Shown piece by piece: positions 7,547-14,547 of a stretch of 30,917 bases of DNA. The notes below the pieces were generated by a model. The model saw only the letters and a program-made list of their open reading frames with translations, was not told where the DNA came from and did no database searches. Source of the stretch: a virus. A program made the translations under genes and the position numbers. How positions within the stretch are numbered: the first letter of the stretch is position 1; the number at the start of each line of letters is the position of its first letter. The DNA lies in the IMG/VR virus record IMGVR_UViG_3300018083_000094, positions 1-30,917 of that record, one strand, 5' to 3'.

Positions 7547-8820
7547 TCGCCGGAGTTGACCCGTTCAGGAATGTCTGCCGGGTCAGCCGTGAGGGATTCG
7601 CTGTCGCCATCGCGTCGCGCCCACACAACACGGGACTGGAGCAGGAGCGCGACCTCGGCGCCTACTGGGACGAGAGCCGCGCCTGGAGCATCGACCCGCT
7701 GTTCACACTGGCGATGGCCATCCACGAGAGCCAGTTGCTGACGGCCGGCGTGGCCGTCACGACGAAGTCGTTCGGTAACACGCGCAACCCGAGCTTCGGC
7801 GCGACGCCGGTGGGTGAAACGCCGGGACGCACCGGCACCTTCCCGGTCTTCGCGTCGTATTTGGACGGCTGCACCAGCACCGTCGCCCGGCTGGCCTCCA
7901 CCGTCTGGCCGACGGTCGCTCCGTATGGTGAGCGAGATAGCATCGCCGAGGTGTTCTCACACCCATCAGGCGCGGTCTGGGCACCGGCCGGAGACCTGAA
8001 CAGCCCGGCGGGCTATCTCAATTCGATGCTGCGCCTGATGAACCAGTATGCCGACCAGGCCGATGAGCCGATCAGCGGGAGGACACCTCTGGCACTGACC
8101 ATTCACACGCGGCTGACGCCGGTCAACTACACCCACGGGCGCAACGGCCATACCGTGCGCGCCATCGTCGAGCACATCACCGACGGCGAGACGGCGGCCG
8201 GCGCCATCGGCTGGTTCCACAGCCCGGCCAGCCAGGTCAGCGCCCATTACGTGGTGGACAGAGATGGCGCCATCTATCAGGTGGTGGCCGAGGCCGACAC
8301 CGCCTGGGCCAATGGCGTGCTGAACCAGCCGAACATGGCCAACCCGATCGTGGCTGGCTGGGTGCACGACGGCACGAACCCGAACAGCGAGACGATCTCG
8401 ATCGAAGCCGTGGGCAAACCGGCGCAGGGGTGGACGACCAAGCAACTGGCCGTCGTCGATGCGCTCAACCGCGACATCGCGGCCAGGTGGAATATCCCGG
8501 TGGACGCGACGACGATCATCGGCCACAAGGATATCGACTCGGTGAACCGGGCGCGCTGCCCATCGCTGACGCCGGCGCAATGGGCGCGGATGCGGCAGGC
8601 GGCCGTGCTGACCGACGACCAAAAGATGGAAGCCTATTATCAGGCCAACGCCGCGAGGCTGGGACCGAAGAAGTACGCCGCGCAGCTCAGCCTGCATTAC
8701 TACACCGGGCCGGCGCTGGTCTGCGCCTATGGCGTGGTGACGCCCGAGGGCGAGGCCATCGCCGGCTATATGGTGGATGACTGGGAAACCTACAACGCGG
8801 CGGGGATCACGAAACTCTAG
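7543..8820 (+). CDS. Endolysin: glucosaminidase-like plus zinc amidase
   Basis: This 425-residue protein would cleave peptidoglycan at the end of infection. Residues 40-185 resemble a lysozyme-like or glucosaminidase domain (SIDPLFTLAMAIHESQ with E62 as candidate acid; then SFGNTRNPSFG). Residues 195-350 are an Amidase_2/PGRP-type N-acetylmuramoyl-L-alanine amidase: H211 (VEHITDG), H328 (IIGHKDID) and C339 (NRARCPS) are the expected zinc ligands, and AHYVVDRDGAIYQVV is the core strand pair. The last 75 residues are not recognised and may bind the wall. No signal peptide or SAR segment is seen, so export would need the holin. The GTG start overlaps the upstream stop. Confidence 0.88.
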   Translation: MIAGVDPFRNVCRVSREGFAVAIASRPHNTGLEQERDLGAYWDESRAWSIDPLFTLAMAIHESQLLTAGVAVTTKSFGNTRNPSFGATPVGETPGRTGTFPVFASYLDGCTSTVARLASTVWPTVAPYGERDSIAEVFSHPSGAVWAPAGDLNSPAGYLNSMLRLMNQYADQADEPISGRTPLALTIHTRLTPVNYTHGRNGHTVRAIVEHITDGETAAGAIGWFHSPASQVSAHYVVDRDGAIYQVVAEADTAWANGVLNQPNMANPIVAGWVHDGTNPNSETISIEAVGKPAQGWTTKQLAVVDALNRDIAARWNIPVDATTIIGHKDIDSVNRARCPSLTPAQWARMRQAAVLTDDQKMEAYYQANAARLGPKKYAAQLSLHYYTGPALVCAYGVVTPEGEAIAGYMVDDWETYNAAGITKL

Positions 8821-8835
8821 TGGAGGGCTAAAGTC

Positions 8836-9288
8836 ATCGCGTCAGGATGGACAAACAAAGGAAAAGCCAGGGTATTGGAGATCGCGCTGGCCAACGGCAG
8901 CGAGCCGACCGCCATGTATGTGGCGCTCGTCACCAGCGCGACGGCGCCGACGGCCGCCATCAACACCAAGAGCGAGCTCACCGAATTGGCGTCGGGCAAC
9001 GGCTACACCACGGGTGGGATCATCCTCACCCGCAACGCGACCAACTTCCCAACCGTCGAGGACGACGGCAACACCCGCGGCTCGATCGACATCCCTGACC
9101 AAGCGTGGACGGCCAGCGGCGGGTCCATCCCGGCCTCAGGCGGCCAGGCACGCTGGGCGATCCTGACCGACGACAACGCCACGCAAGGGTCGCGGGAGGT
9201 GTGGTACTGGTGGGACTTGACCTCTGACCGCACGGTGTCAGACACACAAGTTTTGACTCTGAGTAATATGCTCATATACCTTACCTGA
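8836..9288 (+). CDS. Virion-associated protein with damaged or non-AUG start
   Basis: The frame from 8836 encodes IASGWTNKGKARVLEIALAN and onward, a type of small phage structural protein found near tail genes (150 residues here). A strong ribosome binding site GGAGGG (8822-8827) lies eight bases before 8836, but the codon there is ATC, not ATG; the stop TAG of the endolysin (8818-8820) bounds the frame. The first ordinary start downstream is TTG 8875, which has no site and would cut off the conserved SGWTNKGKA segment. So either ATC is used, or an ATG was changed to ATC by mutation or sequencing error. The body is beta-rich (ARWAILTDDNATQGSREVWY), with no enzyme motif. Confidence 0.62.
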   Translation: MASGWTNKGKARVLEIALANGSEPTAMYVALVTSATAPTAAINTKSELTELASGNGYTTGGIILTRNATNFPTVEDDGNTRGSIDIPDQAWTASGGSIPASGGQARWAILTDDNATQGSREVWYWWDLTSDRTVSDTQVLTLSNMLIYLT

Positions 9289-9324
9289 CGGTACAGTGCG
9301 TTCGAATATCCTATCTGGTATACT
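9253..9324 (+). promoter_or_regulatory. Candidate promoter(s) for the HNH gene
   Basis: Two sigma70-like options lie in a noticeably A+T-richer patch: TTGACT (9253-9258), 16 bases, TATACC (9275-9280); and an extended -10, TGG-TATACT (TATACT at 9319-9324), about 20 bases before the HNH start. Neither can be proven by eye. Confidence 0.35.
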
Positions 9325-9344
9325 GTCCCTGAAAGGGGGCAGTC

Positions 9345-10124
9345 ATGCCTGTATCAGACGAGACGAGGCTGAAGCTATCCGAGGCGAGACGAGCATGGTG
9401 GGAACGGGCGACGCCCGAACAGCTCGCCAGGTTGAAGGAGCGGCAATCGGGTCCGCGTCCGCAGACATCAGCGGCGCTGAAGGGCAAGCCGAAGGCGCCG
9501 CGCGTGAAGACCGGACGCATGGTCCCATGCGATCAATGTGGAACGGAGTTCTACTGTCATCCATTCCGATTGGAGAGGTTCCCTCACCATTTCTGCTCTC
9601 GCGCCTGTTCCGGCAAGTTCACTGGCGCGGCGAAGAAGATCGAGAACACGGTCACCTGTATCCAGTGCGGCAAGGTATTTGATCGCACGCCTGGTCGAGC
9701 CAAATACAACGGTGGCAATCATCTTTGCTCCACTGCATGCGTTGCCCTCTGGCGGACAGGCCAGAACCACCACAACTGGAATGGCGGTCGCTGGAAATTC
9801 AAAGGTGGCTACATCATGGTGGCGGCGTCGCTCGTGCCGGACGAACTGAAGTGCATGCTGTCCGTGCAAAACAACAGCCTCTTCGAACACCGGCTCGTCA
9901 TGGCCCAGCATCTTGGACGACCGCTGGAAGACTGGGAAGTCGTGCATCACAAGAACGGCATCAAGGACGACAATCGAGTCGAGAACCTGGAAGTGCATAG
10001 CGCGCACGCCCACCACGGCATCACCAACGCTGAGCGCAAAGACGTGAACGCACTACGCCGCGAGAACGCGGCATTACGAGCGGAGGTCGCCTTGCTCAAA
10101 GCTCGACTGGGTGAGGGAGACTGA
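9345..10124 (+). CDS. HNH homing-type endonuclease with zinc fingers
   Basis: This 259-residue protein has a basic N-terminus (residues 1-58), two CxxC...CxxxC zinc knuckles (C62, C65, C84, C88; C105, C108, C128, C132) and a C-terminal HNH domain: LFEHRLVMAQHLGRP, then H201, H202 and N204 in VVHHKNGIKDDN, then NRVENLEV. Residues 228-255 form a leucine-rich coiled coil, seen in several free-standing phage HNH proteins and possibly a dimer element. The gene is less G+C-rich than its neighbours, has its own ribosome binding site (AAAGGGGG at 9332-9339) and probably its own promoter, and sits between virion genes. All of this suggests a mobile homing gene. Its TGA overlaps the next ATG. Confidence 0.88.
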   Translation: MPVSDETRLKLSEARRAWWERATPEQLARLKERQSGPRPQTSAALKGKPKAPRVKTGRMVPCDQCGTEFYCHPFRLERFPHHFCSRACSGKFTGAAKKIENTVTCIQCGKVFDRTPGRAKYNGGNHLCSTACVALWRTGQNHHNWNGGRWKFKGGYIMVAASLVPDELKCMLSVQNNSLFEHRLVMAQHLGRPLEDWEVVHHKNGIKDDNRVENLEVHSAHAHHGITNAERKDVNALRRENAALRAEVALLKARLGEGD

Positions 10125-10636
10125 TGGCAACCGCCTATCTCACCCTGCCGCCGCTGGCGGCCAAGCCCGACATCGACGCGCCGCCGCAGCTCTCGGCCTA
10201 CGAGAGCACGGCCGGCGAACCGAACCCCGAGTGGATGGTCTGGCTGTTCGACGGCACGACCGCCGAGTTCATCCACTACCAGTTCCGCATGCCCGGCGAC
10301 TACGCCTCGGCGCCGTCGCTGACCGTGCTGTGGCAGAGCAGCGCCGTCACCAACGCCGTCGTCTGGACGGCCCGCGTCGGCGCCATCACCGCGGCCGATG
10401 CCGACACGCCGCAGGAGCACGCGGCCGGCACGGTCAACTCAGCCACGGCGACCAACAACAACACGACCGAGGCCAACCGGCTCAACACGACGACGTGGGC
10501 GCTGACCAACGCCGACAGCGTGGCGGCCGGCGACCTGGTCGATCTGATCGTGGGCCGCGACCCGGCCGCCGCCGGCGACACCTCGACGACTGATGCTGGC
10601 CTGCTGATGGCCGAGCTTAGCTACACAACCACCTAA
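10124..10636 (+). CDS. Putative virion structural protein
   Basis: This 170-residue protein overlaps the HNH stop by one base (TGATG) and is followed directly by the next start (TAAATG). It has no signal peptide or membrane segment. The pattern PEWMVWLFDGTTAEFIHYQF, MPGDYASAPSLTVLW and a C-terminal DLVDLIVGRDPAA fits a compact beta-sandwich of a kind I associate with phage tail accessory proteins. No enzyme motif is seen. Co-transcription with the LamG-like protein that follows suggests they act in the same particle. Exact function unknown. Confidence 0.6.
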   Translation: MATAYLTLPPLAAKPDIDAPPQLSAYESTAGEPNPEWMVWLFDGTTAEFIHYQFRMPGDYASAPSLTVLWQSSAVTNAVVWTARVGAITAADADTPQEHAAGTVNSATATNNNTTEANRLNTTTWALTNADSVAAGDLVDLIVGRDPAAAGDTSTTDAGLLMAELSYTTT

Positions 10637-12394
10637 ATGGGTCTGCTGCTCAACGGCTCGACGCAGTGGGTGACGCTGGGCACTGGCGTCAACATCGCCA
10701 ACACGCGGCCGATCTCGTTCGCCGTCCTGTACGACTCGACGAACCTGCGGACGGCCGGCGCCTACGGCACGCTGCTGAGCCAGGGCCGCGTCTGGTACGG
10801 CAGCGGCTCGGGCGGCTGGTCGCTGCTGGTCGAGGCGGCGGCGGCGCCCCGGTTAGAGCTGGGCCTCAACTACACGGGCGCCGGCAACGGCTCGTCGCAC
10901 AGCACCTTCACGACCACGCCGAATACCGGCATCCACCTGGCGGCCGGCGTGATCTACGACAACGGCAGCAACACGCGCTTCCGGTACTTTCACTATCGCT
11001 ACTCGAACGCGACCTTCCAGGGCGAGGCGGCGAGCGTGCCGAGCCTGGCGACCGACGCCAACATCGGCACCAGCAACGTCGCCGACCCGTTCCTGATCGG
11101 CGCCGGCTGGACGGGCGCGGCGACCGAGGACTGGTTCCCCGGCACCATCCTCTGGGCGGCGGTGTTCTCCCACGACCTGGGCCTGGGCGGCGGCACGACG
11201 CTGGCGGCCCTGCCGCAGATGGCGGCGCTGATCTTCCAGGGACCGTGGGCGATGGCCGACCGGATGCTCGGCTTCTGGTCCTTCCAGACCGGCTCGGCGA
11301 TTGACCTGAGCCGGGCGGCGACGCGGCGCAACGGCACGCTGACCGGCTCGCCCAGCTACAGCTACGCGAAGTCGATCATCGTCACCGGCACGCCGCCGGG
11401 CGGCGTCTGGCGCATCATCCGCGGCCCGGCCGGTGGCGGCGGCGGCGTCACCGTCGACCTGACCAGTGTGCCGGCAACGGCCGCGAGCTCGGCCGTCAAC
11501 CCGACGGTGGTGCAGGCCAGCCTGACGCTGAACCTGACGGCGGTCGTCGCCGCGGCGGTGAGCTCGGCGGTCAATCCTACTGTCCTCCAGGGCAGCCTGA
11601 CGATCAACGCCACGGCCTCGCCAGCGACGGCAGCCGGCACGGCCATCGACCCGACCGTCACGATCAGTGGTGGCGGGCTCACGGTCAACCTGGCGAGCCT
11701 GCCGGCCACGGCCACCAGCTCGGCGGTCACGCCTACCGTCGTCCAGGCCAGCGTCACCGTCAACGTCAGCGCGGTGGTGGCGACGGCAGCTGGCACGGCC
11801 GTCACGCCCACCGTCAGCATCACCGGCGGTGGCCTGACGGTCAATGTCTCGGCATCGCCGGCGACGGCCACCTCGAGCGCCATCAGCCCGACCGTCCGCC
11901 AGGCCAGCCTGACCATCAATGTGACGGCGTCACCGGCGTCGGCGACGAGCTCGGCGGTCACGCCAACGGTCACCCTGAGTGGTGGCGGCGTGCTGGTGAA
12001 TGTGAGTGCCGTGCCGGCCACCGCCAGCGGCACGGCGGTCACGCCGAGCGTGCGCCTGGGCAGCGTCACCGCCACGCCAGCGGCCGCGGTGGCCGTTGCG
12101 AGTGCCATCACCCCAACGGTGCGCCAGAGCAGCGTCACGGTCAACCTGGCGGCCCGGCCGGCACTGGCGGTGTCCAGTGCGCTGGACCCGACGGTGGTGT
12201 CGGCGTTCGCCGTGGTGCGGCCGGTGCGCTCGACCAGCGTGCTGATCACGCGGGCGGCCAGCCTGAGTGGGCTGGTGGTGGTGGCGCGCGCCGGCGTGGC
12301 CATGACATCACCCGCAAGTGACGCCGCGGCAGCCGCGTCGCCGACGAGTAGCGCAACACAGCGTGCGCCGTCATCGACGGCCACGCTCGTCTAG
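10637..12394 (+). CDS. Large repeat-rich LamG-like surface protein
   Basis: This 585-residue protein has two parts. Residues 1-250 resemble a concanavalin/LamG-type lectin domain (ISFAVLYDSTN, WSLLVEAAAAPRLELGLNYT, NIGTSNVADPFLIGAGW, ILWAAVFSHDLGLGG, MLGFWSFQTGSAIDLSRA). From about residue 273 come ten tandem repeats of 23-27 residues with consensus LTVNVSAxPATATSSAVTPT, some ending in a GGG spacer, then a Ser/Ala/Thr-rich tail. Such beta-repeat stalks usually place a binding domain away from the particle or vary in length by recombination. A role in glycan or host-surface binding is inferred. No catalytic residues are evident. Confidence 0.68.
   Translation: MGLLLNGSTQWVTLGTGVNIANTRPISFAVLYDSTNLRTAGAYGTLLSQGRVWYGSGSGGWSLLVEAAAAPRLELGLNYTGAGNGSSHSTFTTTPNTGIHLAAGVIYDNGSNTRFRYFHYRYSNATFQGEAASVPSLATDANIGTSNVADPFLIGAGWTGAATEDWFPGTILWAAVFSHDLGLGGGTTLAALPQMAALIFQGPWAMADRMLGFWSFQTGSAIDLSRAATRRNGTLTGSPSYSYAKSIIVTGTPPGGVWRIIRGPAGGGGGVTVDLTSVPATAASSAVNPTVVQASLTLNLTAVVAAAVSSAVNPTVLQGSLTINATASPATAAGTAIDPTVTISGGGLTVNLASLPATATSSAVTPTVVQASVTVNVSAVVATAAGTAVTPTVSITGGGLTVNVSASPATATSSAISPTVRQASLTINVTASPASATSSAVTPTVTLSGGGVLVNVSAVPATASGTAVTPSVRLGSVTATPAAAVAVASAITPTVRQSSVTVNLAARPALAVSSALDPTVVSAFAVVRPVRSTSVLITRAASLSGLVVVARAGVAMTSPASDAAAAASPTSSATQRAPSSTATLV
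11453..12219 (+). repeat. Ten tandem 23-27-residue beta repeats
   Basis: Consecutive units such as LTLNLTAVVAAAVSSAVNPT, LTINATASPATAAGTAIDPT, LTVNLASLPATATSSAVTPT and LTINVTASPASATSSAVTPT alternate VVQAS/RQAS and TISGGG/SITGGG/LSGGG joints. The unit before last is shorter. The DNA copies are similar enough for unequal recombination. Confidence 0.85.
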
Positions 12395-12402
12395 GGGGCA
12401 CG

Positions 12403-12762
12403 ATGGCAGCACTCACGATGACGCGCGGCGACTCGGCGACGATCACCGTCACCGTCGTCGGTGGCGACGGCGAGCCGGTGGACCTGACCGGTAAGACGCT
12501 ACGGTTCACGGCCAAGGCCAGCCCGGCCGACGCCCAGGCCGAGGCGGTCATCGCCAAGAGCACCGGCGCCGGTATCACGCATCAGGCCCAGGTCGGCGCC
12601 ACCAAAGGGCTGGCCGACGTGACGATCGACCCGGCCAATACGGCGGCGGTGCCGGCCTATCCCGTGGCGCTGGTGTACGACGTGCAACTGACCGACGGCG
12701 CCAACACCTACACGACCGAGTCGGGCAGCCTCACCGTGCGACCGGATGTGACGACGACCTGA
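12403..12762 (+). CDS. BppU N-terminal-like baseplate or fibre attachment protein
   Basis: This 119-residue protein begins MAALTMTRGDSATITVTVVG, then EPVDLTGKTLRFTAKA, ending YTTESGSLTVRPDVTTT. This is the pattern of the small beta domain at the N-terminus of upper-baseplate (BppU-like) proteins and of short tail accessory proteins, which attach partners to the tail. It occurs here as a stand-alone domain. GGGGG precedes the ATG closely. It is the last clear virion gene before the regulator. Confidence 0.65.
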   Translation: MAALTMTRGDSATITVTVVGGDGEPVDLTGKTLRFTAKASPADAQAEAVIAKSTGAGITHQAQVGATKGLADVTIDPANTAAVPAYPVALVYDVQLTDGANTYTTESGSLTVRPDVTTT

Positions 12763-12768
12763 GCGGTA

Positions 12769-12781
12769 TGCTAGACTAGCA
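12769..12781. promoter_or_regulatory. Perfect inverted repeat before the HTH regulator
   Basis: TGCTA-GAC-TAGCA is a perfect 5-bp dyad in the 50-bp gap between a virion gene and the regulator gene. TATGCT (12767-12772) or TAGACT could serve as a -10 element, but no -35 is visible. An operator role is a guess. Confidence 0.35.
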
Positions 12782-12812
12782 CAGGCGCGACTGATCAGCA
12801 GAAGGGTTCTGC

Positions 12813-13304
12813 GTGGCCATGCTGATGCCGATGCCTGAGCCGCCGACACGGCGTGTCTTCATCACGGTCAGCGAGCGGCAGAAGTTCGTGCGCTATCTGC
12901 GCCTGTACTTCGCCTGGCGCGACGGTGGCCGCGGCGACCCGCCCTGGCTGCGGTCGGGCGTGGCGCGGGCCACCCGGTTCGATCTGCCGCGGGTGCGGAG
13001 CTCAGCGCCGGGCAGTCGCTCGCCGATGGCGGTTGACCCGTATGAGGATACCGACGGCTGGCTGACCTCGCTCGACCGGCTGGTGAACGCGCTCGGGCGG
13101 GATGACCCGCTGCTGGTGCTGATGCTGCGCTGGAAGTCTGCCGAGGCGCACGCGATCGAGCGCGGCATCCAGCGCCTGACCAACGCCGAGATTGCGGGGC
13201 GGCTGTGCATGACCGAACGCCAGGTCATCGAGCAGTGGGGCCAGCTCGCGGTGCGGTTCATCAACGAGCTCTGGCCGGGCAGCAGCGGCGGCTTCGCGCG
13301 CTAG
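12813..13304 (+). CDS. HTH regulator, possible late-gene control protein
   Basis: This 163-residue protein has its own short upstream region, with AAGGG six bases before GTG 12813. Residues 122-155 (LTNAEIAGRLCMTERQVIEQ followed by WGQLAVRFINELW) form a helix-turn-helix like sigma-region-4 or ArpU/RinA-type late regulators. Before it lies a helical region (DDPLLVLMLRWKSAEAHAIE) and a basic N-terminal half. It is the last + strand gene before a strong terminator. A role in late transcription is inferred from domain and place; a sigma-like or replication-linked protein is possible. Confidence 0.55.
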   Translation: MAMLMPMPEPPTRRVFITVSERQKFVRYLRLYFAWRDGGRGDPPWLRSGVARATRFDLPRVRSSAPGSRSPMAVDPYEDTDGWLTSLDRLVNALGRDDPLLVLMLRWKSAEAHAIERGIQRLTNAEIAGRLCMTERQVIEQWGQLAVRFINELWPGSSGGFAR

Positions 13305-13310
13305 ACACAC

Positions 13311-13351
13311 GAACGCCCCCAGTCCTCTTCACCGGACTGGGGGCGTTCTTT
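13311..13351. terminator. Strong bidirectional terminator
   Basis: GAACGCCCCCAGTCC (13311-13325) pairs perfectly over 15 bp with GGACTGGGGGCGTTC (13334-13348) around an 8-base loop, followed by TTT on the + strand and preceded by a weaker A-rich stretch on the other. It separates the convergent late block (+) and the membrane protein gene (-). Confidence 0.92.
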
Positions 13352-13358
13352 GCGATGG

Positions 13359-13985
13359 CTAGTCCTTTGGCAACTGCGAGACGGCCTGCTCGATCATCGC
13401 CCGACCTTCGGCCATCTCGACGTTTGCTTTGTTCATCTTGGGCACGGCGTCCGTGCTCGTCGGGCTATCGATGCCGACGAGCACGTCGTACGACGCCGCG
13501 TTGAATTTCGCGAGGCCAGCCAGATAGCTGAGATGCGCCTCGCGGAAGCGTTCTGGCGGCGTGGCCGCTTGCGCCGAGACGTAGCTGCGTTGCCATCGCA
13601 ACAGCTCGAGCCGCACCGACGAACGCCAGACAGCATTGTCAAATTTCGGGGTTTCGAGGAGCGTGCCAAACTTCGTCAAACTCGTGCCCATTTCGGTCGT
13701 GTGCTTGGAGATGAACGTCCGATAGTCCGCGTCCGTCATGCCTGCGGGTGCGGTTGGCTCCGGCTTCGGGGCGGCAGTCGGCTTCGGCGCCTCGGTTGGT
13801 CGGACGGTCGGCACGGCAGTGGCCGCCACGACGGTGGCCGCTGGCGTCGCGGCCTGGTCGGTGGCCGGCTTGCCCATCTGGCCCATCAGGCCGATGGCGA
13901 ACAGGACTGCCAGCGAACCGCCGACGATCTTCAAGGTACGGCCGTTCTTGGGGCGGGCTGGGGGCGGGGTCTGGGTCGCGCTCAT
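13359..13985 (-). CDS. Membrane-anchored protein, possibly prophage-expressed
   Basis: This 208-residue protein starts MSATQTPPPARPKNGRTLKI, then one TM segment at about residues 21-38 (VGGSLAVLFAIGLMGQMG), a long Ala/Pro/Thr linker (to residue 85 or so), and a helical outer domain (MTDADYRTFISKHTTEMGTS to the end). CAT at 13983-13985 is chosen as the start because GGAG lies 10 bases upstream; the open frame beyond it reads through the gap and the neighbouring gene and is not credible. Its lone place on the - strand between the late terminator and the excisionase-like gene is typical of lysogenic-conversion or superinfection-exclusion genes (inference). No enzymatic motif is seen. Confidence 0.68.
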   Translation of the reverse strand: MSATQTPPPARPKNGRTLKIVGGSLAVLFAIGLMGQMGKPATDQAATPAATVVAATAVPTVRPTEAPKPTAAPKPEPTAPAGMTDADYRTFISKHTTEMGTSLTKFGTLLETPKFDNAVWRSSVRLELLRWQRSYVSAQAATPPERFREAHLSYLAGLAKFNAASYDVLVGIDSPTSTDAVPKMNKANVEMAEGRAMIEQAVSQLPKD

Positions 13986-14150
13986 GAACAGGGCTCCGTT
14001 CGTCGTGGTCATTCGCACCGGCACATCGCCGGCACGCACTGAACTACGCCCTACCCGTTCAGATAGTTTTATCGTCGGTACATACATCGTTGTCGTCGGT
14101 TCTGGCGTACATTCTCGTGGGACTGAGCGAGCACTGACGAAGGGAACACG
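13986..14150. other. 165-bp divergent intergenic region
   Basis: This gap separates the - strand membrane protein gene from the + strand excisionase-like gene, so it should hold both promoters. It is A+T-richer around 14060-14110. TCGTCGGT occurs twice (within 14070-14105), and GTACAT occurs in the same stretch. I cannot name a convincing -35/-10 pair on either strand. Confidence 0.4.
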
Positions 14151-14357
14151 ATGGACCGCGACGATTATCTGACGGTGGATGAGGTGGCCGCGCGGCTGAA
14201 GGTCTCGCCGGAGATCGTGCGCGAGTGGCTGCGGAAGGGTGAACTGGGTGGCTTCCGCCTGGGCGGCGCGCGGGCCGGCTGGCGCGTCACGCCCGACGAC
14301 CTGGCGGCGTTCGTCGAGCAGCGGCGGGCCGAGAGCCAGGCCGGGCGGAACGCCTGA
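14151..14357 (+). CDS. Excisionase-like small HTH protein (HTH_17 type)
   Basis: This 68-residue protein reads YLTVDEVAARLKVSPEIVRE, WLRKGELGGFRLGG, RAGWRVTPDDLAAFVEQRR, the winged helix of the MerR/HTH_17 group that includes phage excisionases. AAGGGA lies about six bases before ATG. It is convergent with the integrase, with only the candidate attachment region between. A recombination directionality factor is the best guess; a simple transcription regulator with the same fold is the alternative. A second protein of this type is at 16609. Confidence 0.65.
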   Translation: MDRDDYLTVDEVAARLKVSPEIVREWLRKGELGGFRLGGARAGWRVTPDDLAAFVEQRRAESQAGRNA

Positions 14358-14547
14358 GGTACGGTAAATATTTACCCTATCCGCTGACATCGAGGGTCAC
14401 GACGGCACATCCAGCGACAGTGTAACAGCCAGGAATGCCCGCTTCTACTGGGGAAATCGCCCACGGGAGCGGGCATTCTGTTTGCCGCTTGCCGTTTGTG
14501 ACCAGCACCAGCATGAGATGGCCGTTCTGCTCGGCGGGGCGGGTGAT
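14358..14547. other. Candidate attP region between excisionase-like and integrase genes
   Basis: This 190-bp gap next to the integrase 3' end contains a perfect 14-bp palindrome GGTAAATATTTACC (14363-14376), unusual in this G+C-rich DNA, a terminator-like hairpin (14433-14478) and no gene. Attachment sites of temperate phages usually lie beside the integrase gene, so this is a likely place for attP, but the core cannot be identified without the host. No tRNA-like sequence is visible. Confidence 0.45.
14433..14478. terminator. Hairpin terminator between convergent genes
   Basis: GAATGCCCGCT (14433-14443) pairs perfectly with AGCGGGCATTC (14468-14478). The 24-base loop contains a second small stem (TGGG with CCCA). 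TGTTTG follows on the + strand. It could end both the excisionase-like and the integrase transcripts; the U-run is weak. Confidence 0.6.

Noticed and set aside
9345-10124. Intron or intein carrying the HNH gene
   Set aside because: Neighbouring genes are not split, and no intein splice motifs or conserved intron ends are visible.
13986-14390. N-terminal extension of the - strand membrane protein
   Set aside because: It would run through the promoter gap and over the excisionase-like gene; the ribosome binding site and TM position support the start at 13985.
14358-14547. tRNA gene or tRNA-derived att core beside the integrase
   Set aside because: No T-arm GTTCRA-type segment or cloverleaf arms could be found in the gap.
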